Shown here piece after piece: positions 9,476 to 19,778 of a stretch of 38,369 nucleotides of DNA; the stretch's first letter is position 1; each line of letters begins with the position of its first letter. Origin of the DNA: Chromobacterium aquaticum (lineage in GTDB: Bacteria; Pseudomonadota; Gammaproteobacteria; Burkholderiales; Chromobacteriaceae); assembly GCF_021129195.1 (NCBI RefSeq), contig NZ_JAJOHW010000059.1, positions 1-38,369 on the forward strand, read 5' to 3'. The notes under the pieces were generated by a model. That model worked only from the letters and a program-made list of their open reading frames with translations. It did not search any database and had not been told where the DNA came from. The translations under genes and the position numbers were made by a program.

Positions 9476-10690
9476 TTATCGCTCCGCCCCAAAAAAATCA
9501 CGTCCGCGAGTTACGTCCCGCCCTCCTTTTCCGGCACCGGCCGGTGCAGCCGGCGCCGCCTGTTCCGCGGCTTGCGGCGCGGCACTGGCGGCGGGTGCTG
9601 CTGCAGACGCACCCGGGTTGCTCTGCTGAATCAACTTGTCCAGCGGCAGGTACAGCAGGTTGTTACCGCCCTTCTGATCCACCACCACCTTGGTGGTGCT
9701 GCTCATGATTTGCTGCATCATGTCCAGGTAGAGGCGGTCACGCATGACCTTGGGCGCTTTGTTGTATTCGGACAACACTTGTTTGAAACGCGACGCATCG
9801 CCTTCGGCGCGGGAGACGACTTTCTGCTCATAGGCTTCTGCTTCCTGCTGCAGGCGCGCGGCCAGGCCTTGCGCCTTGGGCAAGACCTCATTGGCGTAGG
9901 CCAGGCCTTCGTTGCGCAGCTTGTCCTTGTCCTGACCGGCCTTCACCGCGTCGTCGAACGCCGCCAGCACTTGCTCGGGCGGCTGCACCGCATTGATGTT
10001 GACCTTGGCGATACGTATGCCCAGCGAATAACGATCCAGCACCTCCTGGATCAGCTTCTGGGTTTCCACCGCGATCTGAGCACGGCCTTCGTTCAGCACG
10101 AAATCGACCTTGTTGCGGCCCACCACTTCGCGGATCGCGGTTTCGGTCGCCTGCTTGACGATGTCCTTGGCGTCGCGCTCGCGCGCGGCGTTGTTGAACA
10201 GGAAGGCGCGCGCATCCTTGATGTCGTATTGCACCGACAGCTGCACATCGATGATGTTCTGATCGGAGGTCAGCATCAGCGACTCCTCCGCCACCCGCGT
10301 TTGGGCGGTGTTGCGGTAGCCCACTTCCACGCTGCGCACTTCGGTCAGGTTGACGATCTCGACCTTTTCAAACGGGAACGGCGCGTGCCATTGCAGGCCC
10401 GGCTCGGTCACCCGGTTGAAGCTGCCCAGGCGCAATACCACGCCCTGCTCGCGCGCGTCCACCACGTAGAAGCCGCTGGCCAGCCACAAGGCCGCCAGCA
10501 CGCCGACCACGGCGACGATACCGCCCTTGAATGGCGGCTTGGCGTTGGCCGAGCCGGATCCGCCGGCGCCGCCATTGCCCTTGGCGCCTAGCAGTCGCGA
10601 CAGCTTCTGGTTGAGGTTGCGGAATACTTCGTCGAGGTCCGGCGGCCCTTCATTGCCTCGGCGGCCCCGGTTAGGGTCATTCTGCGACAT
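9476..10690 (-). CDS. hflK: HflK, SPFH/band 7 membrane protein (FtsH modulator)
   Basis: Partner of HflC in the HflKC complex at the inner membrane. 404 residues: a Gly/Asn-rich cytoplasmic N-terminus with the typical DLDEVFRNLNQKLSRLLG segment (about 18-35), a transmembrane helix at about 57-78, an SPFH domain (about 80-270), a helical coiled coil, and a low-complexity Ala/Pro/Gly C-terminus ending in GRDFFGAER. The start is ATG 10690 (MSQNDPNRG). The first 14 bp overlap the end of hflX, the usual hflX-hflK-hflC coupling. Confidence 0.97.
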   Translation of the reverse strand: MSQNDPNRGRRGNEGPPDLDEVFRNLNQKLSRLLGAKGNGGAGGSGSANAKPPFKGGIVAVVGVLAALWLASGFYVVDAREQGVVLRLGSFNRVTEPGLQWHAPFPFEKVEIVNLTEVRSVEVGYRNTAQTRVAEESLMLTSDQNIIDVQLSVQYDIKDARAFLFNNAARERDAKDIVKQATETAIREVVGRNKVDFVLNEGRAQIAVETQKLIQEVLDRYSLGIRIAKVNINAVQPPEQVLAAFDDAVKAGQDKDKLRNEGLAYANEVLPKAQGLAARLQQEAEAYEQKVVSRAEGDASRFKQVLSEYNKAPKVMRDRLYLDMMQQIMSSTTKVVVDQKGGNNLLYLPLDKLIQQSNPGASAAAPAASAAPQAAEQAAPAAPAGAGKGGRDVTRGRDFFGAER

Positions 10691-11807
10691 GCTCGTAATA
10701 GTCTTTATGGTTGTTTTGGGAAGGTTGCACGCATTCGGCAACCGCGGTTCGCAAGAGTTCCAGGCCGGCGCCGGTCAAAGCCGAAACCCGCACCGAAATC
10801 GGACGGCCAGCCGCATCGCGCTCAATTTCCGGCTCCATCGCGCGCAGATCGCACTTATTCCAGACCAGCAGCTGCGGAATGCCGTCGGCGCCGATCTCGG
10901 CCAGCACCTTGTTGACCTCCTCGATCTGCACATCGCGCATATCGCTGGAGCAATCCACCACGTGCAGCAGCAAGTCCGCCTGCACCGTTTCCTCGAGGGT
11001 GGCGCGGAAGGCCGCCACCAGGGTATGCGGCAAATCGCGGATGAAGCCCACGGTATCAGAAATGACGATGGAGGTCTGGTGATTCAGGAACAGTTTGCGG
11101 CTGGTGGTGTCCAGCGTGGCGAACAATTGGTCCGCCGCATAGATGCGCGCCTTGGTCAGCGCATTGAACAAGGTGGACTTGCCGGCATTGGTGTAACCGA
11201 CAATGGACACCGAGGCGATGCCGGCGCGGCCGCGCCCCTTGCGCTGGGTATGGCGCTGCTTCTGCACTTGCGCCAATCGCTCTTTCAACGCCTTGACGCG
11301 GATGCCGAGCAGGCGGCGGTCGGTTTCAAGCTGGGTTTCGCCGGGACCGCGCAGGCCGATACCGCCCTTCTGTCGCTCCAGGTGAGTCCAGCCGCGTACC
11401 AGACGGGTGGACATATGCGATAGCTGCGCCAGTTCGACTTGCAGCTTGCCTTCGTGGCTGCGCGCGCGCTGCGCGAAAATATCCAGGATCAGGCTGTTGC
11501 GGTCTATGACGCGGCATTGCAGCGCACGCTCCAGATTGCGCTCCTGACCCGGCGCCAACGCATGGTTGAATATCACTACATTGGCATCAGTGGCGCGCAC
11601 CAGCAGGCCGACTTCCTCGACCTTGCCCTTGCCGGCGAACAAGGCCGCATCCGGTCGCTGGCGCTTGCCCTGCACGATGCCCATCACTTCAACGCCGGCG
11701 CTCTTGACCAGCTCGGCGCACTCGGCAATGTTTTCCTGGTAGTCGGCATCTCCAAAATCCAGGCAGACCAGCACCGCCTGGTCGCCTAAGTCGGGACGAT
11801 CAAACAC
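10677..11807 (-). CDS. hflX: GTPase HflX (ribosome-associated)
   Basis: Obg-HflX superfamily GTPase that binds the 50S subunit and rescues or splits stalled ribosomes in E. coli. Visible are the N-terminal HflX domain, a helical linker (ETQLETDRRLLGIRVKALKE), and the G domain with GYTNAGKST (G1), DTVGFIRDLP (G3) and NKCD (G4). The start is uncertain. The longest frame begins at a TTG (11852) inside the terminator hairpin that follows hfq, which is unlikely. GTG at 11807 (VFDRPDLGDQ) gives 376 residues, close to other short HflX proteins, but it has no clear ribosome site. Downstream coupling to hflK is by a 14-bp overlap. Confidence 0.93.
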   Translation of the reverse strand: MFDRPDLGDQAVLVCLDFGDADYQENIAECAELVKSAGVEVMGIVQGKRQRPDAALFAGKGKVEEVGLLVRATDANVVIFNHALAPGQERNLERALQCRVIDRNSLILDIFAQRARSHEGKLQVELAQLSHMSTRLVRGWTHLERQKGGIGLRGPGETQLETDRRLLGIRVKALKERLAQVQKQRHTQRKGRGRAGIASVSIVGYTNAGKSTLFNALTKARIYAADQLFATLDTTSRKLFLNHQTSIVISDTVGFIRDLPHTLVAAFRATLEETVQADLLLHVVDCSSDMRDVQIEEVNKVLAEIGADGIPQLLVWNKCDLRAMEPEIERDAAGRPISVRVSALTGAGLELLRTAVAECVQPSQNNHKDYYEHVAE

Positions 11808-11824
11808 TATTTGAAAACCATAGT

Positions 11825-11882
11825 TGGGGCGCAAAAGACAAAAGGCCGACAAGCCGCGCCAACTTGGCGCGGCCGATCGGCC
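11825..11882 (-). terminator. Terminator or attenuator hairpin between hfq and hflX
   Basis: Nested stem: GGCCGA (11844-11849) with TCGGCC (11877-11882), and inside it GCCGCGCCAA (11853-11862) with TTGGCGCGGC (11864-11873). On the minus strand the stem is followed by TTTTGTCTTTTG. It starts about 20 bp after the hfq stop, so it should end much hfq transcription before hflX. Confidence 0.85.
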
Positions 11883-11904
11883 CGGTCACAAACACAGCAA
11901 CGCT

Positions 11905-12162
11905 TTAGGCGTCTTGCTGCTCCTGTTTTTGCACCGGGTGTTCATGGGGAAGATTGACCGGACGGGCAGGCACGACGGTGGAAATGGCGTGTTTGTACAC
12001 CATCTGGGTCACCGTATTTTTCAGCAACACCACGTACTGGTCAAAGGATTCTACCTGACCCTGAAGTTTGATACCGTTGACCAGGTAGATGGACACCGGC
12101 ACATGTTCCTTACGCAGGATGTTCAGGAACGGGTCTTGTAACATTTGCCCTTTAGAGCTCAT
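11905..12162 (-). CDS. hfq: RNA chaperone Hfq
   Basis: Hexameric Sm-like RNA chaperone that pairs small RNAs with mRNAs. 85 residues with a canonical core: [20 protein letters not shown], then Sm1 residues, and the Sm2 motif YKHAIST. The distal- and proximal-face residues (Q8 region, YKH) are intact. The C-terminal tail is short ([13 protein letters not shown]), typical of beta-proteobacteria and shorter than in E. coli (102 residues). ATG at 12162 follows a GGAGA ribosome site 7 bp upstream. It sits between der and hflX, the conserved hfq context. Confidence 0.98.
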   Translation of the reverse strand: MSSKGQMLQDPFLNILRKEHVPVSIYLVNGIKLQGQVESFDQYVVLLKNTVTQMVYKHAISTVVPARPVNLPHEHPVQKQEQQDA

Positions 12163-12251
12163 TCGTTATTCTCCGAATCGTTGATTGTTGTATTAACTGA
12201 ACCTTACAGCCCGGTTGTCTGCTTATTATTAGCAGAAAACATCCCGGCGTA

Positions 12252-13679
12252 CTATTTTTTACTGCTGCTGCCCTTGCCGCTCTTGCCGTAACGCACTTCT
12301 TTTTCGCGTCCGCGCATCTTGGACATCGGCTTGGGCTTGGCGCGGGACTTCTCCTTGCCGTCGTCGTTGTCGAACGGATTGTCCGAAGACTTGTACTGCA
12401 CGCGCAGCGGCGTGCCCTGCAGCTTGAACACTTTCCGGAAAGTATGTTCCAGATAGCGGGTATAACTGTTCGGCACCGCGTCCAAGGCATTGCCGTGCAC
12501 CACGATGATGGGCGGATTCTGCCCACCTTGGTGCGCGTAGCGCATCTTGGGGCGGATCAGCCCGGAGCGCGGCGGTTGCTGACGTTCCAGCGCCACTTGC
12601 AGCACCCGGGTCAGCTTGGGCGTCGCCAGCTTGGCCATCGCAGCCCGATAAGCCTCGTCGATGGACTTGAACAAGTCTGCCACGCCGCGGCCTTCAATGG
12701 CGGAGATGTAATGGAACTTTGCAAAGTCGAGGAAGTTCAGCTTGCGCGCGATCTCGCGGCGCACTGTTTCCTTCTGCTCGCCATCCAGGTTGTCCCATTT
12801 GTTCACCGCCACCACCAGAGCCCGACCCGCTTCCAGCGCGAAACCGGCGATGGTGGCGTCCTGCTCGGAAATATCCAATTGGGCGTCCAGCACCAGCACC
12901 GCCACATTGGCGTCTTCGATCGCCTTCATGGTCTTGATCACCGAGAACTTTTCCAGCATCTCGCTGACCTTGGCCCGGCGACGCACGCCCGCGGTATCAA
13001 TGATGGTGTAAGTATGGCCATCTCGCTCAAAATCAATATATATGCTGTCGCGAGTGGTGCCGGCCTGGTCGAAGGCGATCACGCGCTCTTCGCCCAGGAT
13101 GGCATTGACCAGGGTGGACTTGCCGACATTGGGACGGCCGATCACCGCGAACTTGGGATGGCGCGAGGCTTCTTCTTCCACTTCATCCGGAAAGTCGGCC
13201 AGCACCAGTTCCATCAATTCGCGCACGCCATCGCCATGAGCGGCGGAGATCACCAGCGGCTCGCCCAGCGCCAGTTCATGGAACTCGGCGCCGGCGATCG
13301 CGTGACGCATGCCTTCCGCCTTGTTGACGGCGAGGAAGACCGGCCGCTGCAGCTGTCGCAGGCGATTGGCGATGATTTTGTCTTGCGGGGTCAGGCCATT
13401 GCGGCCATCCACCAAGAACACCACGGCGTCGGCTTCATCCACGGCCTGCAGAGTCTGCTTGGCCATTTCGAACAGAATGCCTTCGTCCACCACCGGCTCG
13501 AAGCCGCCGGTATCCACCACCAGGTACGGTTTTTCGCCGACGCGGCCTTGGCCATAATGGCGGTCGCGCGTCAGGCCCGGCTGGTCGGCGACCAGGGCGT
13601 CACGGCTGCGGGTCAGCCGGTTGAATAAGGTCGACTTGCCCACATTGGGGCGGCCGACCAGAGCTACGGTAGGTTTCAT
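12252..13679 (-). CDS. der: GTPase Der (EngA), 50S ribosome assembly
   Basis: Essential double-G-domain GTPase for assembly of the large ribosomal subunit, 475 residues. G domain 1 has [12 protein letters not shown] (residues 8-19) and DTGGFEP; its G4 reads NKAE. G domain 2 has [23 protein letters not shown] and NKWD. The KH-like C-terminal domain ends in a basic tail ([16 protein letters not shown], then KGSSSKK) expected to touch rRNA. It starts 13 bp after bamB on the same strand, so the genes are probably cotranscribed. Confidence 0.98.
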   Translation of the reverse strand: MKPTVALVGRPNVGKSTLFNRLTRSRDALVADQPGLTRDRHYGQGRVGEKPYLVVDTGGFEPVVDEGILFEMAKQTLQAVDEADAVVFLVDGRNGLTPQDKIIANRLRQLQRPVFLAVNKAEGMRHAIAGAEFHELALGEPLVISAAHGDGVRELMELVLADFPDEVEEEASRHPKFAVIGRPNVGKSTLVNAILGEERVIAFDQAGTTRDSIYIDFERDGHTYTIIDTAGVRRRAKVSEMLEKFSVIKTMKAIEDANVAVLVLDAQLDISEQDATIAGFALEAGRALVVAVNKWDNLDGEQKETVRREIARKLNFLDFAKFHYISAIEGRGVADLFKSIDEAYRAAMAKLATPKLTRVLQVALERQQPPRSGLIRPKMRYAHQGGQNPPIIVVHGNALDAVPNSYTRYLEHTFRKVFKLQGTPLRVQYKSSDNPFDNDDGKEKSRAKPKPMSKMRGREKEVRYGKSGKGSSSKK

Positions 13680-13692
13680 GAATACTGCTTTT

Positions 13693-14832
13693 TTATCCCA
13701 AAGTCAGCAGCGCCAGGCGGCCGTCCTTGCCTTGCATCAAGGCGGACGAACCCAGCGATACCGGTTGATTGGCCAGGCCGGACCCGACCTTGACTCGGCC
13801 CACGATGCTGCCGCTCTCATTGGATAGCAGATGGGCGTAACCTTCGCCATCTCCAACCAGCACGAAGCGGCCCAACAGCGCGGGTCCGGTGACGTCCCGA
13901 TATTTCAGGTCGTCGGTTTTCCAGAGATTGCGGCCGGTGCCGCGATCAAACGCCCACACCGAACCATCTTCCGCGGTCACGTAGACATTGCGGCCATCCA
14001 CGGCCAGGCCGCGGCTGGAAGAGATCTCACGCGCCCACAGCAGATTGCCGGAACGCGCCTCGAAGCAGGCCACGCGCCCCTGGTAGGCGACGGCGCACAC
14101 CTGGCCGCCGTCGAACACCGGCCGCGAGGTCACATCGGTCATGCGCTCCAACTCGGTGGCGCCGCGCGGATTGGCCACCGCGCCCTGCCACAGCGGATTG
14201 CCGGTTTGCGGATTGATGATGTCGAGACGGCCGCCGGCCTGCCCCACCATCACCGCTTCCTTGCCCACCGCCTGCATCGAGCCATTATTGCGCACGGTCA
14301 GCTGTGGCAGCACATTGCCGCTGGACCACAGTTGCTTGCCGCCTTCGGCCAGGGAGAAGCCGGTCAGCCGCGCGTCGTTAGTACGCACCAGCACCATGTC
14401 GCCGGCCACTTGCGGAGCTTCCAACATCAAACTGGTCAGCGGCTGCTGCCACAATACCTTGCCGCTGGCACGCTCCACGGCCAGCAGCTTGGCGTCCTGG
14501 GTACCCACCAGCACCGTGTCGCCGGCCACGGCCACGCCGGCGCTCAACTTGCGCTTGAGATCCACATCGGCGCTGACGCGACCGCTGAGCGCGTCTATGC
14601 TGCGCACGCGGCCGTCGGCGTCGGCGCTCACCACCAGGCCGTTGGCGTAGACCGGCAGGAAACCTGCGGCCGGCGCGGCCTGACCCGCGGTCCATTTGAC
14701 CTCCAGCCCCTGCAAGGGCTTGATCGTGACCAGCGGCGTGGGCTTGAACTGGCTATTGCTCTCAAACCAGCTGGCGCAGCCGGCCAGCAAGGAAGTGGAC
14801 AGCACAGCGGTAAGCAACAATTGGCGGCGCAT
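13693..14832 (-). CDS. bamB: Outer membrane assembly lipoprotein BamB
   Basis: Eight-bladed beta-propeller lipoprotein of the BAM complex that inserts beta-barrel proteins in the outer membrane. 379 residues. The signal peptide ends in the lipobox LLAGC with Cys19 as the lipidated residue. Repeated PQQ-like blades are visible (for example [41 protein letters not shown]). ATG 14832 follows a strong GGGAGG ribosome site that itself lies across the end of the upstream yfgM-like gene, 4 bp away, so the two are likely coupled. Confidence 0.97.
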   Translation of the reverse strand: MRRQLLLTAVLSTSLLAGCASWFESNSQFKPTPLVTIKPLQGLEVKWTAGQAAPAAGFLPVYANGLVVSADADGRVRSIDALSGRVSADVDLKRKLSAGVAVAGDTVLVGTQDAKLLAVERASGKVLWQQPLTSLMLEAPQVAGDMVLVRTNDARLTGFSLAEGGKQLWSSGNVLPQLTVRNNGSMQAVGKEAVMVGQAGGRLDIINPQTGNPLWQGAVANPRGATELERMTDVTSRPVFDGGQVCAVAYQGRVACFEARSGNLLWAREISSSRGLAVDGRNVYVTAEDGSVWAFDRGTGRNLWKTDDLKYRDVTGPALLGRFVLVGDGEGYAHLLSNESGSIVGRVKVGSGLANQPVSLGSSALMQGKDGRLALLTLG

Positions 14833-14836
14833 GCGA

Positions 14837-15466
14837 TCAGCCTCCCAGCGCGTCGAGTTTGGTCTGGATGAACTGGCGGTTCGGAGAGTCGCCCACCAGT
14901 TTGGCCAAAGCGGATTTATAAGCGTCGCGCGCGGCGGCGGCATCGCCCTTGGCGACCAGCACATCGCCCTTCAAATCCAGGAACAGCGCGTCGAAACCAG
15001 CCGGATGCTCCTTGTTCAGTTCGGCGATCGCCGCGTCGTAGGTTTTCTGATCCAGCAGCAGCGAGGCCAGACGCAGGCGGGCGATGGCGCTCACCGATAC
15101 ATCCTTGCTATTGGCCAGCACCCATTCCAGCTGGCTCTTGGCCAGCGCGAGGTCGCTCTTGTCGAAAGCGGCCTTGGCCAGGATCAGCGAACCACGGGTG
15201 GCGTACGCAGTGGAACCGAAGTCGTTCTGCAGCAGAGTGACCGCCGACTTCAGCTTGGCGATATCCTTGGCCGTCACCGCCGCATCCACGTTCTCGTAAG
15301 CGGCGGCGGCTTTTTGCGCCTGGTCTTCCTGGTAATAGCGATAGCCTTTGAAACCCAGGTAGGCGATCGCCGACGCGGCCAGCACGCCGGCAATCAGCTT
15401 GCCCCACTGCTGCCAGAAGGCCTTGATCGAATCAATCTGTTCTTGTTCCTGCAAGTCGAACGCCAT
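14837..15466 (-). CDS. yfgM: YfgM-family TPR membrane protein (Sec-associated)
   Basis: Single-pass inner-membrane protein with a periplasmic tetratricopeptide-like domain. E. coli YfgM associates with PpiD and SecYEG and assists periplasmic folding. 209 residues: short cytoplasmic N-terminus (MAFDLQEQEQIDSIKAFW), a transmembrane helix at about 24-42, then alpha-helical repeats rich in Ala and Leu (AKSQLEWVLANSKD, ARDAYKSALAKLVGDSP). The gene sits between hisS and bamB as in E. coli, which supports the name more strongly than the diverged sequence alone. Confidence 0.92.
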   Translation of the reverse strand: MAFDLQEQEQIDSIKAFWQQWGKLIAGVLAASAIAYLGFKGYRYYQEDQAQKAAAAYENVDAAVTAKDIAKLKSAVTLLQNDFGSTAYATRGSLILAKAAFDKSDLALAKSQLEWVLANSKDVSVSAIARLRLASLLLDQKTYDAAIAELNKEHPAGFDALFLDLKGDVLVAKGDAAAARDAYKSALAKLVGDSPNRQFIQTKLDALGG

Positions 15467-15480
15467 TGCGCCCCTCTCCC

Positions 15481-16752
15481 TTAAGCTTTCAGCGAGGTCA
15501 ACACGGCGGCAACCGCATCCGCCGCCACGGTTTGTTGCTCGATCTCGGCGCGCAGCGCCTTGATCACCGCCTGACCAGTTTTGATTTCATTCTCGCCGAC
15601 GATGACGGCGAACTGCGCGCCGCAGCCATCGGCTTTTTTCATTTGCGACTTGAAACTGCCCTCGCCCAAGTGCTGCACCACGGATAGACCAGCGGCGCGC
15701 AGGCTTTGCGCCAGCTTCATCGCATACAAGGCCGCGCCTTCGCCCTGGTTCACCAGGTAGACATCGACACTGCGCTGCGCCGGCAGCAGTTGCTTGTCCT
15801 GCAGCAACAGCACCACGCGCTCCAAGCCCATGCCAAAACCGATGCCGGCAGCGGACTTGCCGCCCAGTTGCTCGATCAGACCATCGTAACGACCGCCGGC
15901 GCAAACGGTGCCTTGCGCGCCCAGCTCATTGGTCACCCATTCGAACACCGACTGATTGTAGTAGTCGAGCCCGCGCACCAGCCGCGGGTTCTCGACGAAG
16001 TCGACGCCCAGTTCGCGGATCATCGCCTTCCAACCTTCGTAATGCGCGCGCGACGCTTCGCCCAGGTAGTCGGACAGCTTGGGCGCGCCATCGGCCATCT
16101 GTTGCAGCGCCGGGTTCTTGGTGTCCAGCACCCGCAGCGGGTTGCTGTACATGCGGCGCTTACCGTCTTCGTCCAGGATGTCCACATGCTGCTCAAGATA
16201 GGCGATCAGCGCCTGGCGATGAGCTGCGCGTTCTTCCTGATTGCCCAGCGAGTTGATTTCCAGACGCACATACTGGGACAGGCCCAGACGACGCCACAAG
16301 TCCGCGGTCATCGCGATGATTTCGGCGTCGATGTCCGGACCGGCGAAACCCAGCGCTTCCACGCCCATTTGATGGAACTGACGATAGCGACCCTTCTGCG
16401 GACGCTCATGGCGGAACATCGGCCCCATATACCATAGTTTCTGGGTGGCATTGTACAGAAGGTTGTGCTCGACCACCGCGCGCAGGGTGCCGGCGGTGCC
16501 TTCGGGGCGCAAGGTCAGGCTGTCGCCGTTCAGGCTGTCGATGAAGGTGTACATCTCCTTCTCCACCACATCGGTGACTTCGCCGATGGCGCGGACGAAG
16601 AGCGGGGTGGTTTCGACAATGGGAGTGCGGATGTTCTGGTAGCCGTAGTCGGCCAGCAGCTCGCGCAGCTTGCCTTCAAAGAACTCCCACTGATAGGACT
16701 CGGCCGGCAGCACGTCATTCATGCCTTTGACCGCTTGATATTTTTGTGCCAT
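15481..16752 (-). CDS. hisS: Histidyl-tRNA synthetase
   Basis: Class IIa aminoacyl-tRNA synthetase that charges tRNA-His, 423 residues (E. coli 424). Motif 2 is [19 protein letters not shown], the histidine-binding region contains [13 protein letters not shown], and motif 3 is [15 protein letters not shown]. The C-terminal anticodon-binding domain is complete. ATG 16752 starts the canonical [16 protein letters not shown]. It lies 14 bp upstream of yfgM and 56 bp downstream of ispG. Confidence 0.99.
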   Translation of the reverse strand: MAQKYQAVKGMNDVLPAESYQWEFFEGKLRELLADYGYQNIRTPIVETTPLFVRAIGEVTDVVEKEMYTFIDSLNGDSLTLRPEGTAGTLRAVVEHNLLYNATQKLWYMGPMFRHERPQKGRYRQFHQMGVEALGFAGPDIDAEIIAMTADLWRRLGLSQYVRLEINSLGNQEERAAHRQALIAYLEQHVDILDEDGKRRMYSNPLRVLDTKNPALQQMADGAPKLSDYLGEASRAHYEGWKAMIRELGVDFVENPRLVRGLDYYNQSVFEWVTNELGAQGTVCAGGRYDGLIEQLGGKSAAGIGFGMGLERVVLLLQDKQLLPAQRSVDVYLVNQGEGAALYAMKLAQSLRAAGLSVVQHLGEGSFKSQMKKADGCGAQFAVIVGENEIKTGQAVIKALRAEIEQQTVAADAVAAVLTSLKA

Positions 16753-16808
16753 TGCTTGTTTTCTTGTATATCGCTTGAATCAGTGCCCGGTCATTGCGCC
16801 AAACGCGC

Positions 16809-18092
16809 TCAAACGCCTACCGGACGAATCGGGATAGTACGGCTGCCGCCCTCGCGACGCTTGACGCCGCCTTCGCCGTAGCGGCTTTCCACATAGCGAT
16901 CAACCAGGGCCGTGAACTCGGCGGCGATGTTGTCGCCCTTGAGGGTAACATCCTTTTGGCCGTCGACGTAAACCGGCGCCACCGGCACTTCGCCGGTGCC
17001 GGGCAGCGAGATGCCGATATCGGCCAGCTTGCTTTCCCCCGGGCCGTTGACCACGCAGCCCATCACCGCCACCTTCATGTCCTCCACGCCCGGATATTGC
17101 AAACGCCACACTGGCATCTGCGTGCGCAGATGGTTCTGGATCTGATCCGCCAGTTCCTGAAAGAAGGTGCTGGTGGTACGGCCGCAGCCCGGACAAGCGG
17201 TCACCAGCGGGGTAAAGCTGCGCAGGCCCATGGTTTGCAGCAGTTCCTGCGCCACCACCACTTCCTTGGTGCGCGCCTCGCCCGGCTGCGGCGTCAGCGA
17301 GATGCGGATGGTGTCGCCTATGCCTTGCTGCAGCAAGATCGCCAGCGCGGCGCTGGACGCGACGATGCCTTTCGAGCCCATGCCGGCCTCAGTCAGGCCC
17401 AGGTGTAGCGGGAAATTGCAGCGGCTGCCCAGGTCGCGGTATACGGTAATCAGATCCTGCACATTGCTGACCTTGCAGGACAGCAGGATCTGCTCGGCCG
17501 GCAGGCCCAACTCCATCGCCTTGTCGGCCGATTCCAGCGCGGAAACGATCAAGGCCTCGCGCATCAGTTGCTCCAGGGGCAAGGGCTGAGCGACGCGATT
17601 GTTGGCGTCCATCATCCGCGCCAGCAAGGCCTGGTCCAGGCTGCCCCAGTTAACGCCGATGCGCACCGGTTTGCCGTATTCGATGGCGGTGCGGATCATG
17701 AAGGCGAATTTGTCGTCGCCCTTGGCGCCCTTGCCGACATTGCCCGGATTGATCCGGTACTTGGCCAGCGCGCGCGCGCAATCCGGATACTCTCTCAGCA
17801 GGCGATCGCCATTGAAATGGAAATCGCCGACCAAGGGAACCGCACAGCCGGCGTCGTCCAGGCGCTGACGGATTTCCGCCACCTTGGCCGCCGCCTCCGG
17901 CGAATTGACGGTAATGCGCACCAGCTCCGAACCGGCCTCGGCCAGTTCCATCACCTGCCGCACCGTGGCCGCCACGTCGGCGGTATCGGTATTGGTCATC
18001 GACTGCACCACCACCGGCGCGTCCGAACCTACAATGACATGCCCCACCCTAGCCTGCAGAGTGGGGCGTCGCGCGATGTTCACGCTATCCAT
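16809..18092 (-). CDS. ispG: 4-hydroxy-3-methylbut-2-en-1-yl diphosphate synthase
   Basis: Iron-sulfur enzyme of the MEP isoprenoid pathway that converts MEcPP to HMBPP. 427 residues, slightly longer than E. coli IspG (372), as in other beta-proteobacteria. An N-terminal TIM-barrel region ([12 protein letters not shown]) is followed by a C-terminal [4Fe-4S] domain with ligands in CPGCGRTT and GCVVNGPGE. It starts 13 bp after rodZ. The rodZ-ispG-hisS-yfgM-bamB-der order matches E. coli. Confidence 0.98.
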   Translation of the reverse strand: MDSVNIARRPTLQARVGHVIVGSDAPVVVQSMTNTDTADVAATVRQVMELAEAGSELVRITVNSPEAAAKVAEIRQRLDDAGCAVPLVGDFHFNGDRLLREYPDCARALAKYRINPGNVGKGAKGDDKFAFMIRTAIEYGKPVRIGVNWGSLDQALLARMMDANNRVAQPLPLEQLMREALIVSALESADKAMELGLPAEQILLSCKVSNVQDLITVYRDLGSRCNFPLHLGLTEAGMGSKGIVASSAALAILLQQGIGDTIRISLTPQPGEARTKEVVVAQELLQTMGLRSFTPLVTACPGCGRTTSTFFQELADQIQNHLRTQMPVWRLQYPGVEDMKVAVMGCVVNGPGESKLADIGISLPGTGEVPVAPVYVDGQKDVTLKGDNIAAEFTALVDRYVESRYGEGGVKRREGGSRTIPIRPVGV

Positions 18093-18105
18093 TCGCTACC
18101 TTGAA

Positions 18106-19032
18106 TTACTTGAGTTCCAGCTTTGCCGTGGTGCCGCGGATCTTGTCCGAGAGGTCCACCGCTTGGCCATTGAAATTCACCACCACTTGCGCGGCATTGC
18201 CGATCACCAGCTTGAACGGTGGCGTGCCGACCGCTTCCTGGGTGCTGCCCGGCTGCAGCGTCTGGAACACCAGCTTTTTGCCGGTGGCATCCACTACCGA
18301 CACCCAGGCCTCGGCGTCCTTGACCGTCAGCACCAGCTTGCCGCTGGCCGCCGCCGCGGCGCTGGCCTGTGGCTTGGCCGCCGGCGCCGACTGGACGGGC
18401 GCGCTGGCCGCGTTGACGATTTTCACCGCCTGCGGTGCTGAGGCCGGAACCGCTACTGGCGCGACTACCGGCGTGGACGCCGGCGCGTCGATCGCCAACA
18501 TCGGTGCGGAGGACTCACCGGATGGCGCGGAGGCCAGTTCGCTAGCCAACGGGACAGAGGACTCGCCTCCAGCTTGTCGGCTGTCGCTTTCGTGATTGCT
18601 GGCCAGCCAGGCCACGCCGCCACCCAAAGCCGCCAGCACCAGCAAGGCGATGATCCATTTCCCAGACGATCCGCCACCACCCGAAGACTCCAGCGTTTCC
18701 GTCGGTTGCGGCTGACTATCGTGACCACCATCACGCACCAGGTTGGCGACGTCGTTGACCGCGGAAGGAAATTGCCTATCCAGCGCGTGCATCAACGGCT
18801 CGGGGTCGATCTGCAGAAAGCGGGCATAGTTGCGCACGAAGCCGCGCACAAAGGTTGCGCCCGGCAAAATCGCAAAATCGTCGCGTTCAATCGCCTCCAA
18901 TTGCCGCATCGACAATTTCAAGCGATCCGCGACCTCCCCCAAACCCATGCCAGCCGCTTCGCGAGCGGCTTTCAGCCGAGCGCCGACGCGCGCGTCCGCC
19001 GGCTGTCCCTGTTGTTCGAATTGTTGCTCCAT
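18106..19032 (-). CDS. rodZ: RodZ-like cytoskeletal membrane protein
   Basis: Bitopic membrane protein that links MreB to the cell-wall elongation machinery and controls rod shape. 308 residues: an N-terminal HTH_25 Cro-like domain (about 15-85, RLKAAREAAGMGLGEVADRL), a transmembrane helix at about 125-145, an Ala/Pro/Ser-rich linker (about 150-235) and a C-terminal DUF4115 beta domain (KLVLTVKDAEAWVSVVDATG). ATG 19032 is 2 bp past the pilF stop. As in most RodZ proteins the HTH is used for MreB contact rather than assumed DNA binding. Confidence 0.95.
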   Translation of the reverse strand: MEQQFEQQGQPADARVGARLKAAREAAGMGLGEVADRLKLSMRQLEAIERDDFAILPGATFVRGFVRNYARFLQIDPEPLMHALDRQFPSAVNDVANLVRDGGHDSQPQPTETLESSGGGGSSGKWIIALLVLAALGGGVAWLASNHESDSRQAGGESSVPLASELASAPSGESSAPMLAIDAPASTPVVAPVAVPASAPQAVKIVNAASAPVQSAPAAKPQASAAAAASGKLVLTVKDAEAWVSVVDATGKKLVFQTLQPGSTQEAVGTPPFKLVIGNAAQVVVNFNGQAVDLSDKIRGTTAKLELK

Positions 19033-19034
19033 CC

Positions 19035-19778
19035 TCAGCTTCCACTCAACAGCAGTTGTGTTTCTTTGGAATCCGGATAGCGGTTCTTGAGCGCGGCGGA
19101 ACTTTCACTTTCCAAAACCCTGTTGCCGCTGGCACGCCCAATCTGCACCCCAAGCCATAAGTCGTCGGCTTGCAGCGCAGCTCCCTTGCCCATCCGTTCG
19201 AAATAGAAAGCAGCCAATTTGGCATTACCCAGCCCAAGATGCAACTGTGCTAATTCCCGCAACGCCGGCGCGAAATTGGGCGCGGCGCGCAGTGCCGCCA
19301 GCAAATAATCATTGGCTTGTTCCTTATTGCCCATCTTGGCGCTGCAGTGCCCCAAATTCAAATAAGCGGTTTGCGGCGAATCATACAGCGGGTTGGCCAG
19401 CGCTTTCTGAAAATAGGACAAGGAATCTTGGGGCCGGTTTCGATCACACAGGAACAAACCGTAATTATTATTGGCCTCGGGACTGCTGGGATCCAGTTGC
19501 AGGGCCTTGAGGTAATTGGCCTCCGCCGGCCCATCCTCGCGCAACAGGGTCAGCACATAGGCCCGCGACACATAGGCGGGCACATAGGCCGCATCCGCGG
19601 CCACGGCCTGATCCGCCGTTTCGAGCGCCACTTTGTAATTGCCGATCTTGGCGTATTCGACGGCCAGCTGGCTGCGTATCGTCGCCAGTTCGCGCGAGGT
19701 GCCGGGATCGGCGGCAAATGCGGTTGAACTTGCAGCCATCCATAAGCAGGCCATCAACCCCATTTGCCGTATCGTCAT
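19035..19778 (-). CDS. pilF: Type IV pilus biogenesis TPR protein PilF/PilW
   Basis: Tetratricopeptide pilotin needed for multimerisation and localisation of the PilQ secretin in type IV pilus assembly. 247 residues, with about six TPR-like helical pairs (for example [40 protein letters not shown]). The start is ATG 19778, overlapping the rlmN stop by 4 bp (ATGA). The N-terminus [20 protein letters not shown] looks like a signal peptide with cleavage after AFA. The only cysteine there (LMAC, residue 11) is a poor lipobox, although PilF/PilW homologues are usually lipoproteins. Confidence 0.93.
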   Translation of the reverse strand: MTIRQMGLMACLWMAASSTAFAADPGTSRELATIRSQLAVEYAKIGNYKVALETADQAVAADAAYVPAYVSRAYVLTLLREDGPAEANYLKALQLDPSSPEANNNYGLFLCDRNRPQDSLSYFQKALANPLYDSPQTAYLNLGHCSAKMGNKEQANDYLLAALRAAPNFAPALRELAQLHLGLGNAKLAAFYFERMGKGAALQADDLWLGVQIGRASGNRVLESESSAALKNRYPDSKETQLLLSGS

